DNA of 64,000 bases, taken from Caulobacter sp. Root343. GTDB taxonomy: Bacteria > Pseudomonadota > Alphaproteobacteria > Caulobacterales > Caulobacteraceae. Where the stretch lies: the NCBI RefSeq assembly GCF_001425745.1, contig NZ_LMDF01000005.1, positions 1 through 64,000 of the forward strand. Direction: 5' to 3'. The position numbers and the translations under genes are program-made. Shown here one piece after another: positions 27,470 through 37,390 of this stretch (its first letter is position 1; each line of letters begins with the position of its first letter). Under the pieces are notes generated by a model that was not told where the DNA came from, ran no database searches, and worked only from the letters and a program-made list of their open reading frames with translations.

Positions 27470-28132
27470 ATGAAAGCCGCCGTCGTCGTTTTCCCGGGTT
27501 CGAACTGCGATCGTGACTGCAAGGTCGCCATCGAGCGCTCCGCCGGAGCGCGTGTCGAAATGGTCTGGCACCAGGAGACGGCGCTGCCGGACGACCTGGA
27601 CCTGATCGTGCTGCCGGGCGGTTTCTCGTACGGCGACTACCTGCGCTGCGGCGCCATGGCCGCCCAGAGCCCGGTGATGAAGGAAGTCGTCTCGGCCGCC
27701 GCCAAGGGCGTGGCCGTGGTCGGCATCTGCAACGGCTTCCAGGTGCTGACCGAGGTCGGCCTGCTGCCCGGCGCCCTGCTGCGCAACGCCGGCCTGAAAT
27801 ATGTCTGCAAGCCGGTCGGCCTGGACATCGTCAACGGCCAGACCCGCTTCACCGCCGGCTATGGCGAGCAGCGCCAGGCGGTCATGACCGTCGGCAACGG
27901 CGAGGGCAACTACTTCGCCGACGAGGAAACCCTCGACCGCATCGAGGGCGAGGGCCAGGTGGTGTTCCGCTATCAGGAAAACCCAAACGGCTCGGCCCGC
28001 GCCATCGCCGGCATCGTCAACGCCGGCGGCAATGTGCTGGGCCTGATGCCCCACCCCGACCGCGCCTTCGACGCCGACCTGGGCTCCGAGGACGGCGCGG
28101 TGCTGTTCCGCAGCATCTTCCAGAGCGCCTGA
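27470..28132 (+). CDS. purQ: FGAM synthase glutaminase subunit PurQ
   Basis: A 220-residue class-I glutamine amidotransferase that supplies ammonia to PurL. The nucleophile is Cys87 in GICNGFQ; the catalytic His is in MPHPDR near the C-terminus. The PGSNCDRD start (about residues 9-16) is typical. The start at 27470 is family-like; the frame is open to 27452 but without a ribosome site. About 100 bases after the DUF3291 gene on the same strand. Confidence 0.96.
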   Translation: MKAAVVVFPGSNCDRDCKVAIERSAGARVEMVWHQETALPDDLDLIVLPGGFSYGDYLRCGAMAAQSPVMKEVVSAAAKGVAVVGICNGFQVLTEVGLLPGALLRNAGLKYVCKPVGLDIVNGQTRFTAGYGEQRQAVMTVGNGEGNYFADEETLDRIEGEGQVVFRYQENPNGSARAIAGIVNAGGNVLGLMPHPDRAFDADLGSEDGAVLFRSIFQSA

Positions 28133-28152
28133 GACTTAAAAGGGGGGCTTCG

Positions 28153-28782
28153 ATGCGTCGCGTGTTGATCGTCGGAGCCGCCCTCATCGCCGGACTATCG
28201 GCCGCCGCCGTCGCCCAGGCGGAGCCCCTCCCCTGCAGCGGCGACTTCTTCTCTCAAGCCCAGGACGACCTGGCCGCCTACCGCGTCAGCGCGCCCAAGA
28301 CCAACTTCTACAACGACATCCCGAGCTGCCCCGGCCAAGCCTCGTGCCGTATGAAGAGCTATGTCGTCGCCAAGGACGTGGTGCTCGTCAGCGGTGTCGA
28401 CGACGGCTGGGCCTGCGCCATGTTCGTCGGCAAGACCAGCTTCACCCATGGCTGGCTGCGAGTCTCTGACCTCGCCAAGCTCCCGCCCCCGGCCGCCAAG
28501 CCGACCGACTGGGCGGGGACCTGGTTCGTCGGCGAGGAGACCCAGATCACGATCAGCCGCGATGGAAACGGTCTGCGGGCCAGCGGCGACACGACGTCGC
28601 CCCGCCCTTCGCACCCCACGGGCGGCTTCGACGGCGTTCTGGCGGCGGATGGTCCCCGCGCCCGATACAGCGACGACCTCTGCGTCGTGCGCTTCCGGCG
28701 CTTCGACCGTTACCTCATCGTCGACGACAACGACCGCTGCGGCGGCATGGGCGTCAGTTTTGACGGCGTCTACACGCGCTGA
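28153..28782 (+). CDS. exported protein of unknown function
   Basis: A 209-residue secreted protein with a clear signal peptide (cleavage about AQA/EP, residue 23). Six cysteines in the mature part (in PLPCSG, SCPGQASC, GWACAMF, LCVVRF and DRCGG contexts) suggest disulfides. The first half resembles an SH3-like or environmental-binding domain and the second a beta-rich domain with an LRASGDT strand; this is weak. An AAAAGGGGGG stretch precedes the ATG. It follows purQ by 20 bases, so it may be transcribed with it, but its role is unclear. Confidence 0.7.
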   Translation: MRRVLIVGAALIAGLSAAAVAQAEPLPCSGDFFSQAQDDLAAYRVSAPKTNFYNDIPSCPGQASCRMKSYVVAKDVVLVSGVDDGWACAMFVGKTSFTHGWLRVSDLAKLPPPAAKPTDWAGTWFVGEETQITISRDGNGLRASGDTTSPRPSHPTGGFDGVLAADGPRARYSDDLCVVRFRRFDRYLIVDDNDRCGGMGVSFDGVYTR

Positions 28783-28858
28783 TCCGAAAGCGCCGTTACA
28801 CTATAGCACTCCCGAAAAACCGCTCCTAAGGTGCCCGCCTCAGTAGGAGGGCCAATCC

Positions 28859-30781
28859 ATGAGTTTCGTTTCCACCCTGCGCGCGGGCCTGCTGGCCGCC
28901 GTGGCCATCTCGACCGTCGCGGTCGCCGCCGCTCAAGCGCAGACCCCACCGCTCACCCCCGACATCGACGGCAAGTACGTCGCCGCCAAGGTCGGCTACG
29001 ACTACGAAAAGCGCGTCGTGATGGTGCCGATGCGCGACGGGACCAAGCTGTACACCGTCATCGTGATCCCCAAGGGCGGCAAGAACCTGCCGATCCTGCT
29101 GACCCGCACGCCCTACAACGCCGCCAAGCGCACCGCCCGCTTCGATAGCCCGCACATCAACGGGACCCTCGCCCAGGGCGACGAGGTCTTCGTCGCCGAC
29201 GGCGGCTATATCCGGGTGATCCAGGACATTCGCGGCAAGTACGGTTCGGAAGGCGACTACGTGATGACGCGCCCGCTGAAGGGCCCGCTGAACTCGTCCG
29301 AGGTCGACCACTCCACCGACGCCTACGACACCATCGACTGGCTGGTGAAGAACGTGCCGGAAACCAACGGCAAGGTCGGCATGCTGGGCTCGTCGTATGA
29401 GGGCTTCACGGTCGTCATGGCCCTGGTCAACCCGCACCCGGCCCTGAAGGTCGCCGCGCCGATGAGCCCGATGGTCGACGGCTGGATGGGCGACGACTGG
29501 TTCCATTTCGGCGCCTTCCGCCAGCCGAACTTCGACTACTTCACCGGTCAAACCACGGTGCGCGGCGCGGGCGAGAGCGTCCAGCGCCAGGGCTATGACG
29601 ACTACACGAACTTCCTGCGCGAGGGCTCGGCCGGCGACTACGCCAAGAACCATGGCCTGGACAAGCTGCCCTGGTGGAAGAAGCTCAGCGAGCATCCGGC
29701 CTATGACAGCTTCTGGAGCGAGCAGGCCCTCGACAAGACCATGGAGAAGACGCCGCTGAAGGTGCCAACCATGTGGATCCAGGGCCTCTGGGACCAGGAG
29801 GACATGTGGGGCGCGGTGCACTCCTACCCGGCCCTCGAATCCAAGGACACCGGCAACGACAAGAACTATCTGGTGCTGGGCCCGTGGCGGCACAGCCAGG
29901 TCAATTACGACGCCTTCAACCTGGGTCCGTTCAAGTGGGACGGCGACACCGCCACGCAGTTCCGGCGCGACGTGCTGCGGCCCTTCTTCGACCAGTACCT
30001 GAAGGGCGGCCCCAAGGCCGACACCCCGCCGGTGCTGATCTACGATCCGGGCCAGAACAAGTGGAACCGCTACGCCAGCTGGCCGCAAAACAAAGAGACC
30101 AAGAACCTCTATCTGGAAGCCAATGGCGGCCTGGACTTCACCGCTCCGGCGAGCGCCAAGGGCGCGGCGGCCTATGACGAGTACGTCTCCGACCCGGCCA
30201 AGCCCGTGCCGTACATCCCCCGTCCGTTGCAGTTCAACGACCGCAGCCGCTGGACCCAGTGGCTGGTCACCGACCAGCGCGGCGTCGACGGCCGTCCGGA
30301 CGTGCTGACCTACACGACCGAGCCGCTGAAGGAACCGCTGAAGATCGCCGGGGTGCCGAAGGTGAACCTGGTCGCCTCGACCAGCGGGACCGACAGCGAC
30401 TGGGTGGTCAAGTTGATCGACGTCTATCCGGACGAGATGCCCAACCAGCCCGAGCTGGGCGGCTATCAACTGGCCGTGGGCATGGACATCTTCCGCGGCC
30501 GCTATCGCGAGAGCTTCAGCGATCCCAAGGCGCTCAAGCCGAACACGCCGTTGAAGTACCAGTTCATCTTGCCGACCGCGAACTACACCTTCCAGCCGGG
30601 TCACCGGATCATGGTGCAGGTCCAGTCCAGCTGGTTCCCGCTCTACGACCGCAACCCGCAGACCTTCGTGCCGAACATCTTCTTCGCCAAGCCGGCCGAC
30701 TATGTGAAGGCCACGCAGCGGGTGTTCCACGCCGGCGACACGGCCAGCTTCATCGAGCTGCCGGTCGTGGACGTGAAGTAG
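28859..30781 (+). CDS. CocE/NonD hydrolase, alpha-amino-acid ester hydrolase-like
   Basis: A 640-residue exported serine hydrolase of the X-Pro dipeptidyl-peptidase (S15)/CocE class. It has a signal peptide (about 1-28), an alpha/beta hydrolase domain with nucleophile Ser179 in GSSYEGF, catalytic Asp312 in GLWDQEDMWG and His345 in GPWRHSQ, then a C-terminal jelly-roll domain. The WMGDDWFHFGAFRQ segment and the Glu-Asp pair after Asp312 match the carboxylate cluster that binds the substrate amino group in alpha-amino-acid ester hydrolases (beta-lactam acylases). The natural substrate is probably a peptide or amino-acid ester. Confidence 0.88.
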   Translation: MSFVSTLRAGLLAAVAISTVAVAAAQAQTPPLTPDIDGKYVAAKVGYDYEKRVVMVPMRDGTKLYTVIVIPKGGKNLPILLTRTPYNAAKRTARFDSPHINGTLAQGDEVFVADGGYIRVIQDIRGKYGSEGDYVMTRPLKGPLNSSEVDHSTDAYDTIDWLVKNVPETNGKVGMLGSSYEGFTVVMALVNPHPALKVAAPMSPMVDGWMGDDWFHFGAFRQPNFDYFTGQTTVRGAGESVQRQGYDDYTNFLREGSAGDYAKNHGLDKLPWWKKLSEHPAYDSFWSEQALDKTMEKTPLKVPTMWIQGLWDQEDMWGAVHSYPALESKDTGNDKNYLVLGPWRHSQVNYDAFNLGPFKWDGDTATQFRRDVLRPFFDQYLKGGPKADTPPVLIYDPGQNKWNRYASWPQNKETKNLYLEANGGLDFTAPASAKGAAAYDEYVSDPAKPVPYIPRPLQFNDRSRWTQWLVTDQRGVDGRPDVLTYTTEPLKEPLKIAGVPKVNLVASTSGTDSDWVVKLIDVYPDEMPNQPELGGYQLAVGMDIFRGRYRESFSDPKALKPNTPLKYQFILPTANYTFQPGHRIMVQVQSSWFPLYDRNPQTFVPNIFFAKPADYVKATQRVFHAGDTASFIELPVVDVK

Positions 30782-30791
30782 CGGGAGGGAA

Positions 30792-30817
30792 GCTCCTCCC
30801 CCGCGTCGCTGGGGAGC
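30792..30817. repeat. CTCCCCCGCG hairpin element, copy 1
   Basis: GCTCCTCCCCC-GCGTCGCT-GGGGAGC forms a short stem. It is followed by CAAAACAA and then a GGCC-type terminator hairpin. The same arrangement is found at 45695-45757. Confidence 0.6.
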
Positions 30818-30831
30818 ATCTTCAAAACAAG

Positions 30832-30860
30832 AAGGGCCGGCGATGACCGCGCCGGCCCTT
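30832..30860 (-). terminator. terminator hairpin after the Q/N-rich small gene
   Basis: A perfect 10-base stem (AAGGGCCGGC at 30832-30841 and its complement at 30851-30860) with a nine-base loop. On the minus strand it is followed by TTCTTGTTTTG, a terminator tail. It may also stop the hydrolase transcript on the plus strand. Confidence 0.6.
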
Positions 30861-30885
30861 CCCCTACGGAGAGATGGTCTTCGAA

Positions 30886-31044
30886 TCAGCGCTCGCCGCG
30901 CCGTTCCATGTCGTTGTCCTTCTGGCCGCCCGGATTGCGGCCCTGCTCATTCTGGCGCGGCTGGCCCTGCTGTTGCTGCTGGCCGGGCGCTCGGCGCTGC
31001 TGGTCCTGTTGTTGCTGCTGCGGGTTCCGGTTGTTGTCAGCCAT
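30886..31044 (-). CDS. small Q/N-rich protein, 52 residues
   Basis: A short gene easily missed by length cut-offs. The ATG at 31044 is preceded by a textbook AAAAAGGAG ribosome site seven bases upstream, and an intrinsic-type terminator follows the stop. The protein begins MADNNRNPQQQQQDQQRR. It has two runs of five glutamines and about 29 percent Gln, with Asn, Arg and Gly making up most of the rest and no hydrophobic core, so it is intrinsically disordered. No family recognised. Good ribosome site plus terminator make it a likely real gene. Confidence 0.6.
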   Translation of the reverse strand: MADNNRNPQQQQQDQQRRAPGQQQQQGQPRQNEQGRNPGGQKDNDMERRGER

Positions 31045-31130
31045 CGGGCTTTCTCCTTTTTCACCGCACGCTCACGGCGCACGATGGAAAAACGAGTCCG
31101 GACTCGCGCCGTTCCTACGGCGAAGACGCC

Positions 31131-31739
31131 TTATTTCCGGCTAAGCTCCAGGATTCGCACGGGTTTCTCGATGATCTGCCCCTTCATGTAGGGGTCGTCG
31201 GCCTTGCTGACCGTCGGCGCGTCGTGGATGGCGCGGACCACGTCCATCCCCTCCACCACCTTGCCGAACGCGGCGAAACCCTGACCGTCCTTGTTGCGCG
31301 AGCCGCCGAAGTCCAGGGCCGGATTGTCGCCCAGGCAGATGAAGAACTCCGAGGTCGCCGAGCCCGGCGCATCGCGGGCCATCGAGATCACCCCGTCCTT
31401 GTGCGAGAGGCCCGTGCGCTTGGTGGTCTCGTGGACGATCGGCGGCAGCGGCCGCCCGCCGTCGCCCAGCCCGCCCTGGATGACGCTGATCGTGGCCGGG
31501 TTGTTGTCGTTCTTCGGCGAGACGGTCCGATAGAAGGTCCCGCCTGCCATTAGCCCCCTGTCGGCATAGGCCAGGAAATTGGCCACCGTGACCGGCGCGC
31601 GGTCCGGATAAAGGGCGATGACGATCGTCCCCTTCTCGGTGACCATCCTGACCTGAACCTCGCGATCCTTCTTGGCCGCGATCAGCGGCGCTGCGGCCAG
31701 GGCGGTCAGAACGGCGCGACGGTCGAGGCTGGGGCGCAT
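31131..31739 (-). CDS. cyclophilin-type peptidyl-prolyl isomerase
   Basis: A 202-residue exported cyclophilin catalysing proline cis-trans isomerisation. The leader DRRAVLTALAAAPLIAA suggests export, with a double arginine. The cyclophilin core includes GTFYRTV (substrate region), VIQGGLGDGG, SMARDAPGSATSEFFICLG (catalytic and binding residues) and FAAFGKVVEGMDVV. Probably a periplasmic folding helper. It lies downstream of no clear operon partner; the Q/N-rich gene follows it on the same strand about 90 bases on. Confidence 0.92.
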   Translation of the reverse strand: MRPSLDRRAVLTALAAAPLIAAKKDREVQVRMVTEKGTIVIALYPDRAPVTVANFLAYADRGLMAGGTFYRTVSPKNDNNPATISVIQGGLGDGGRPLPPIVHETTKRTGLSHKDGVISMARDAPGSATSEFFICLGDNPALDFGGSRNKDGQGFAAFGKVVEGMDVVRAIHDAPTVSKADDPYMKGQIIEKPVRILELSRK

Positions 31740-31939
31740 GGGTGTCTCCGGAAGGATTTCTCGTCATAGCGTCGTTCGCCGCGAAAATCTGCGCCCCTGG
31801 ATGGAGGCACAGGGTTAACGATCGCGAGTCAGGCGAGGACGCTGGAATAGCCGCTTCATTCGATCCAACGTCCGTTTCAGAAGATTTTGGGGGAGTTCGT
31901 CGCGGGTGGGGGCGCCGCGCGGCGATAACGTTCAAGGCC

Positions 31940-32185
31940 ATGACCGATCCGGACGTCCAGTTTCCCGACACCTATGTCAGCGGCGTGCCCGTCTGGGCCA
32001 AGCGTCGCAAGCGTTCCGCCGTCCATCCCCTGCTGCGCGCCACGATCGTGTTGCTGGCCCTGTTCGGCGCGGTGGTGATCGGCGTCTCGCTGCGCCTGGG
32101 CTCGGTCGAGAAGGGCGGCGCGGTGATCGATCACTGGCTGGCGGTGGGCGCGGTCCATCTGGAAGCCGCCATCAAGAAGTTCTGA
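31940..32185 (+). CDS. small single-span membrane protein
   Basis: An 81-residue protein. The cytoplasmic N-terminus is basic ([11 protein letters not shown]), then comes one membrane segment (about residues 34-53, [17 protein letters not shown]) and a short outer tail. No family recognised. The frame is open back to 31742, but that part is Arg-rich and non-coding in character. The ATG at 31940 has AAGG upstream. It sits 91 bases before purL. Confidence 0.6.
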   Translation: MTDPDVQFPDTYVSGVPVWAKRRKRSAVHPLLRATIVLLALFGAVVIGVSLRLGSVEKGGAVIDHWLAVGAVHLEAAIKKF

Positions 32186-32276
32186 CGTCCCATCCGGCGT
32201 CTCAAGACGGCTCGGCGGCAAGAAGTCTCAGGCGGACTGTGGCGGAATCCGAACGTCCGGGGTAGAAGGCGCGCCC

Positions 32277-34484
<2,208 letters not shown>

Positions 34485-34501
34485 CGGAAAGACCCAGTAC
34501 C

Positions 34502-34849
34502 ATGCGTATTCTCGCCCTGACGGCCGTGGCCGCCCTGCTCCTTGCCGGCTGCGCGCCGACCGCCGAACCGGCCGCGCCGACGGCGCAAACCCTGGCCAGC
34601 GCCTGCGCGGCCAAGGGCGGCGCGATCCAGCCGGTGGGCAAGGCCCAGATCCCGACCTGCGTCGTGGCCTATGCCGACGCCGGCAAGGCCTGCACCGACA
34701 AGAGCCAGTGCGAAGGCGCGTGCGTGCTGGAAGGCAATCTGGAGCCCCAGGGTCCGGTCACCGGCGCCTGCCAGAAGACCAACCGCCAGTTCGGCTGCCA
34801 CGCCAGGGTCGTGAACGGCAAGGCGACGGCCGCGATCTGCGTGGACTAG
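34502..34849 (+). CDS. small cysteine-rich lipoprotein
   Basis: A 115-residue lipoprotein with the lipobox LLAGC (Cys17). The mature part carries eight more cysteines, among them in KACTDKSQCEGACVL, GACQK and QFGCHA, indicating a disulfide-bonded small domain. No enzyme motif seen. It starts 17 bases after purL and may be read through from it. Comparable small lipoproteins are common next to purL in caulobacters as far as I recall, without known function. Confidence 0.75.
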   Translation: MRILALTAVAALLLAGCAPTAEPAAPTAQTLASACAAKGGAIQPVGKAQIPTCVVAYADAGKACTDKSQCEGACVLEGNLEPQGPVTGACQKTNRQFGCHARVVNGKATAAICVD

Positions 34850-34863
34850 AGGGTTCGAACTCA

Positions 34864-34893
34864 CCGCTCCCAGCGTCAGCGCGCTGGGAGCGG
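34864..34893. terminator. hairpin between convergent genes
   Basis: A perfect 12-base inverted repeat (34864-34875 and 34882-34893) with a six-base loop lies between the lipoprotein stop and the stop of the next gene on the opposite strand. No T-run, so a weak or Rho-assisted bidirectional terminator. Confidence 0.5.
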
Positions 34894-34907
34894 ATGCTCG
34901 GCGTCCG

Positions 34908-35234
34908 CTAGTCGGCGTCCGGCTCGGCTGGGCCTTCGCGGAATTCATCCGCCCCAACGAACGCAACGCCCTCTTCGTCCAGGACCCATGCGCCGAGGAA
35001 GGCGGCATGTTCCGGATCGATCTCCTCATCGATCAGGTCGCCGTCGTAGAGGCCGACGGTGCTGAAGTCGAAGTCCAGCGAGAGTTGATGGGCCATGCCC
35101 ACCATCTCCTCGGCCATGCGGCGCGAATAGCCCAGAGCCTCGCTTTCATTGATGAAGTCGTCGCTCAGCGTGCTCACCTCCACCGCATTGCTGCCTTGGG
35201 TCGCACTGGTCGTAACGATGGTGAACGCGGGCAT
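34908..35234 (-). CDS. acidic protein of unknown function
   Basis: A 108-residue, strongly acidic cytoplasmic protein (many Asp/Glu in the C-terminal half) with a short N-terminal beta region (AFTIVTTSATQGSNAVEV) and a helix around EALGYSRRMAEEMVGMA. No family recognised. GAGAG is best placed for the ATG at 35234; ATGs at 35240 and 35264 are alternatives. Convergent with the lipoprotein gene. Confidence 0.55.
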   Translation of the reverse strand: MPAFTIVTTSATQGSNAVEVSTLSDDFINESEALGYSRRMAEEMVGMAHQLSLDFDFSTVGLYDGDLIDEEIDPEHAAFLGAWVLDEEGVAFVGADEFREGPAEPDAD

Positions 35235-35328
35235 GGGCATCTCTCGTGAGGTGGGAATCGTCACTTAGTCCGGTTCGCCCGAGTCGAGGGCTACATTCTG
35301 AAGAACACTTCCGGCGCGGCCGAGGCGT

Positions 35329-36414
35329 TCAATCCCCGCCTCGGGCGTCCCTCTTCGCGGCGCGATAGGTCTTCTGCAGCCCCGCCAAGCGGCGACGCTC
35401 GGTGTCCTTGGCGATGCGGTCGGCGCGGGCTTCGACCTCGGCCAGCTCGGCTCCCAGCTTCTGGAAGTTGGCCCAGCGGGCGGGGTCGAGCGCGCCGTTC
35501 GCCAGCGCCTCGCGCACCGCGCAGCCGGGCTCCTTGGTGTGGCCGCAGTCGTTGAACTTGCAGGTTCCGATCAGCCGTTCGACGTCGTCGAACGCCACGC
35601 TCACGCCTTCCTCGGCGTCGATCAGGCCCACTTCCCGGATGCCGGGGGTGTCGAGGATCAGCCCGCCGCCGGGCAGCAGGACCAGTTGGCGATGGCTGGT
35701 GGTGTGGCGGCCCTGGTCGTCGGACTCCCGGATCTCGCGGGTCGCCATGCGGTCCTCGCCCAGGAAGGCGTTGACCAGGGTGGACTTGCCGACGCCGGAC
35801 GAGCCGATCAGCACGCAGGTCTCGCCCGGCGCCACCTGGGCCAGGAGGGCGTCCAGGCCCTGCCCTTGCCGCGCCGACACCGTCAGCACCGGACAGCCGG
35901 CCGCCAGGGCGGCGATCGCCTCGGCTTGGCTACCCGGATCGTCGGCGAGGTCTGACTTGGTCAGCACCACCACGGGCCGCGCCCCGCTCTGCCAGGCGGC
36001 GGCCAGATAGCGTTCGATGCGGCGCGGATTGAGGTCGGCGTTCAGTGAGGTGACGATGAAGGCGACGTCGATATTGGCGGCGATGACCTGCAAGGTCTGC
36101 ACGCTGTCGGCCGCCCGGCGCACGAAGGCGGTGCGGCGCGGCAGGATGGCGTGGATCGTGGCGGCGCCGTCGGCCGGGTTAGGCGACAGCGCCACCCAGT
36201 CGCCGACGGCCGGATGGCCCGCCTCGCGCGCTTCGTGCAACAGGCGGCCGGCGAGCTTGGCGCGCAGTTCTCCCTCGCCGGTGACCACATCATAGCTGTC
36301 ACGGTGCTGGGCGATGATCCGGCCAGGGCTATGGCCGGCGCGCGCGTGCGGCTCGAAGGCCTGTCGCAGCGTGTCGGACCAGCCGTATTGCTTGATCAAG
36401 TCACGGGCCTTCAC
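35329..36414 (-). CDS. rsgA: ribosome small-subunit-dependent GTPase RsgA
   Basis: A 361-residue circularly permuted GTPase that checks maturation of the 30S subunit. Motif order confirms the permutation: an OB-fold region (about 30-100), then G4 TKSD (152-155), G5 SA (180-181), G1 GSSGVGKST (204-212) and G3 DTPG (255-258). The C-terminal zinc site has Cys285, Cys290, His292 and Cys298. The C-terminal tail is basic and helical. An alpha/beta hydrolase gene lies 36 bases upstream on the same strand. Confidence 0.95.
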   Translation of the reverse strand: MKARDLIKQYGWSDTLRQAFEPHARAGHSPGRIIAQHRDSYDVVTGEGELRAKLAGRLLHEAREAGHPAVGDWVALSPNPADGAATIHAILPRRTAFVRRAADSVQTLQVIAANIDVAFIVTSLNADLNPRRIERYLAAAWQSGARPVVVLTKSDLADDPGSQAEAIAALAAGCPVLTVSARQGQGLDALLAQVAPGETCVLIGSSGVGKSTLVNAFLGEDRMATREIRESDDQGRHTTSHRQLVLLPGGGLILDTPGIREVGLIDAEEGVSVAFDDVERLIGTCKFNDCGHTKEPGCAVREALANGALDPARWANFQKLGAELAEVEARADRIAKDTERRRLAGLQKTYRAAKRDARGGD

Positions 36415-36450
36415 ATCGTCGGCGATCGGTCGCGGCTCGCCACGTCCCTT

Positions 36451-37347
36451 TTACGTCCGTCGTTCCGAAACGTCGCGCGCGAATTCGAGCAGCGCCGCGG
36501 CGAATGGCTCCGGCGCCTCGATCGACAGGAGTTCACCACTGCCGGCGATCGTCTTCCCCCGCACCTGAACAGCGCCCGCCCCGCGCAGGCCTTCCAGATA
36601 GGGTTCGATCGGGTGAGGGTCGGCGCCGCCACGCATGTACAGGATTGGCGTGTCGATCACCCTGGGGACAGCGTTGTATTCGGCGTCGCGAGGCAAGGCG
36701 CGATACCAGTCGAAACCCGTGCGAAGCGCCGCCGAGGTGGAGTATTGCTCGACGCAAGCCTGGCGGAACCCTTCGTCGATCTTCGCCTTGTCGCCCGCAA
36801 GAGCATCAAAAAAGAAGTCGAAGTAAGGACGTTCGCGTCCGGAAACGAGCGTCTCCGGCAGACCGGGAATCTGGTGAAAGGCGAAATGCCAGATCCGCGG
36901 ATTGGCGAGCACGTCCTCCCACGGGTCGAGTCCAGGGATCACCGTGTTCATGATCACCGCGCCGGCGAGCCGATCCCCGAAATCGCGTGCGGCGGCGAAG
37001 GCGATCATGCCGCCGACATCGACGCCCGCCACGATCATGGTCTTGGCCCCGGCGGCCTCCGCGCCGGCGATGATCGTCTTGGCGATGTCGGCCTTCAGGG
37101 TCGGGACCGGCTCGCCGGTCGACTTGCCAGTTCCCGGGAGGTCGAACGCCAGGACGAAATGCTCCCGGCTCAAGGGCTCCAGGACGGGGCTCCAGACCGC
37201 GCTGCAAAGCGGCCAGCCGTGGAGCAGGACAATAGCCGGGCGATCGGGCGAGCCCGCCGCGAGCGCGGACAGGCGCAAGGAACCGACTTCGACAGAGATT
37301 TGACGGCGCATCAGGTGAAAACACCTCGCCCGCGCGTCGGTTTCCAT
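36451..37347 (-). CDS. alpha/beta hydrolase, epoxide-hydrolase-like, catalytic His replaced
   Basis: A 298-residue alpha/beta hydrolase (286 if the ATG at 37311, MRRQISVEVG, is used). The oxyanion motif HGWP is at 43-46, and the nucleophile position is Asp110 in GVDVGGM, as in epoxide hydrolases and dehalogenases rather than esterases. The cap domain follows. Where the family has the catalytic histidine (usually SGHF...EAPE), this protein reads AGSGELLSIEAPE, with Glu272 at the His position. It may be inactive or use another base. It precedes rsgA on the same strand. Confidence 0.75.
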   Translation of the reverse strand: METDARARCFHLMRRQISVEVGSLRLSALAAGSPDRPAIVLLHGWPLCSAVWSPVLEPLSREHFVLAFDLPGTGKSTGEPVPTLKADIAKTIIAGAEAAGAKTMIVAGVDVGGMIAFAAARDFGDRLAGAVIMNTVIPGLDPWEDVLANPRIWHFAFHQIPGLPETLVSGRERPYFDFFFDALAGDKAKIDEGFRQACVEQYSTSAALRTGFDWYRALPRDAEYNAVPRVIDTPILYMRGGADPHPIEPYLEGLRGAGAVQVRGKTIAGSGELLSIEAPEPFAAALLEFARDVSERRT

Positions 37348-37390
37348 GACCTGGCGGGCGGGGTGACGGTTGTCTTCCGACCTGACGGCC

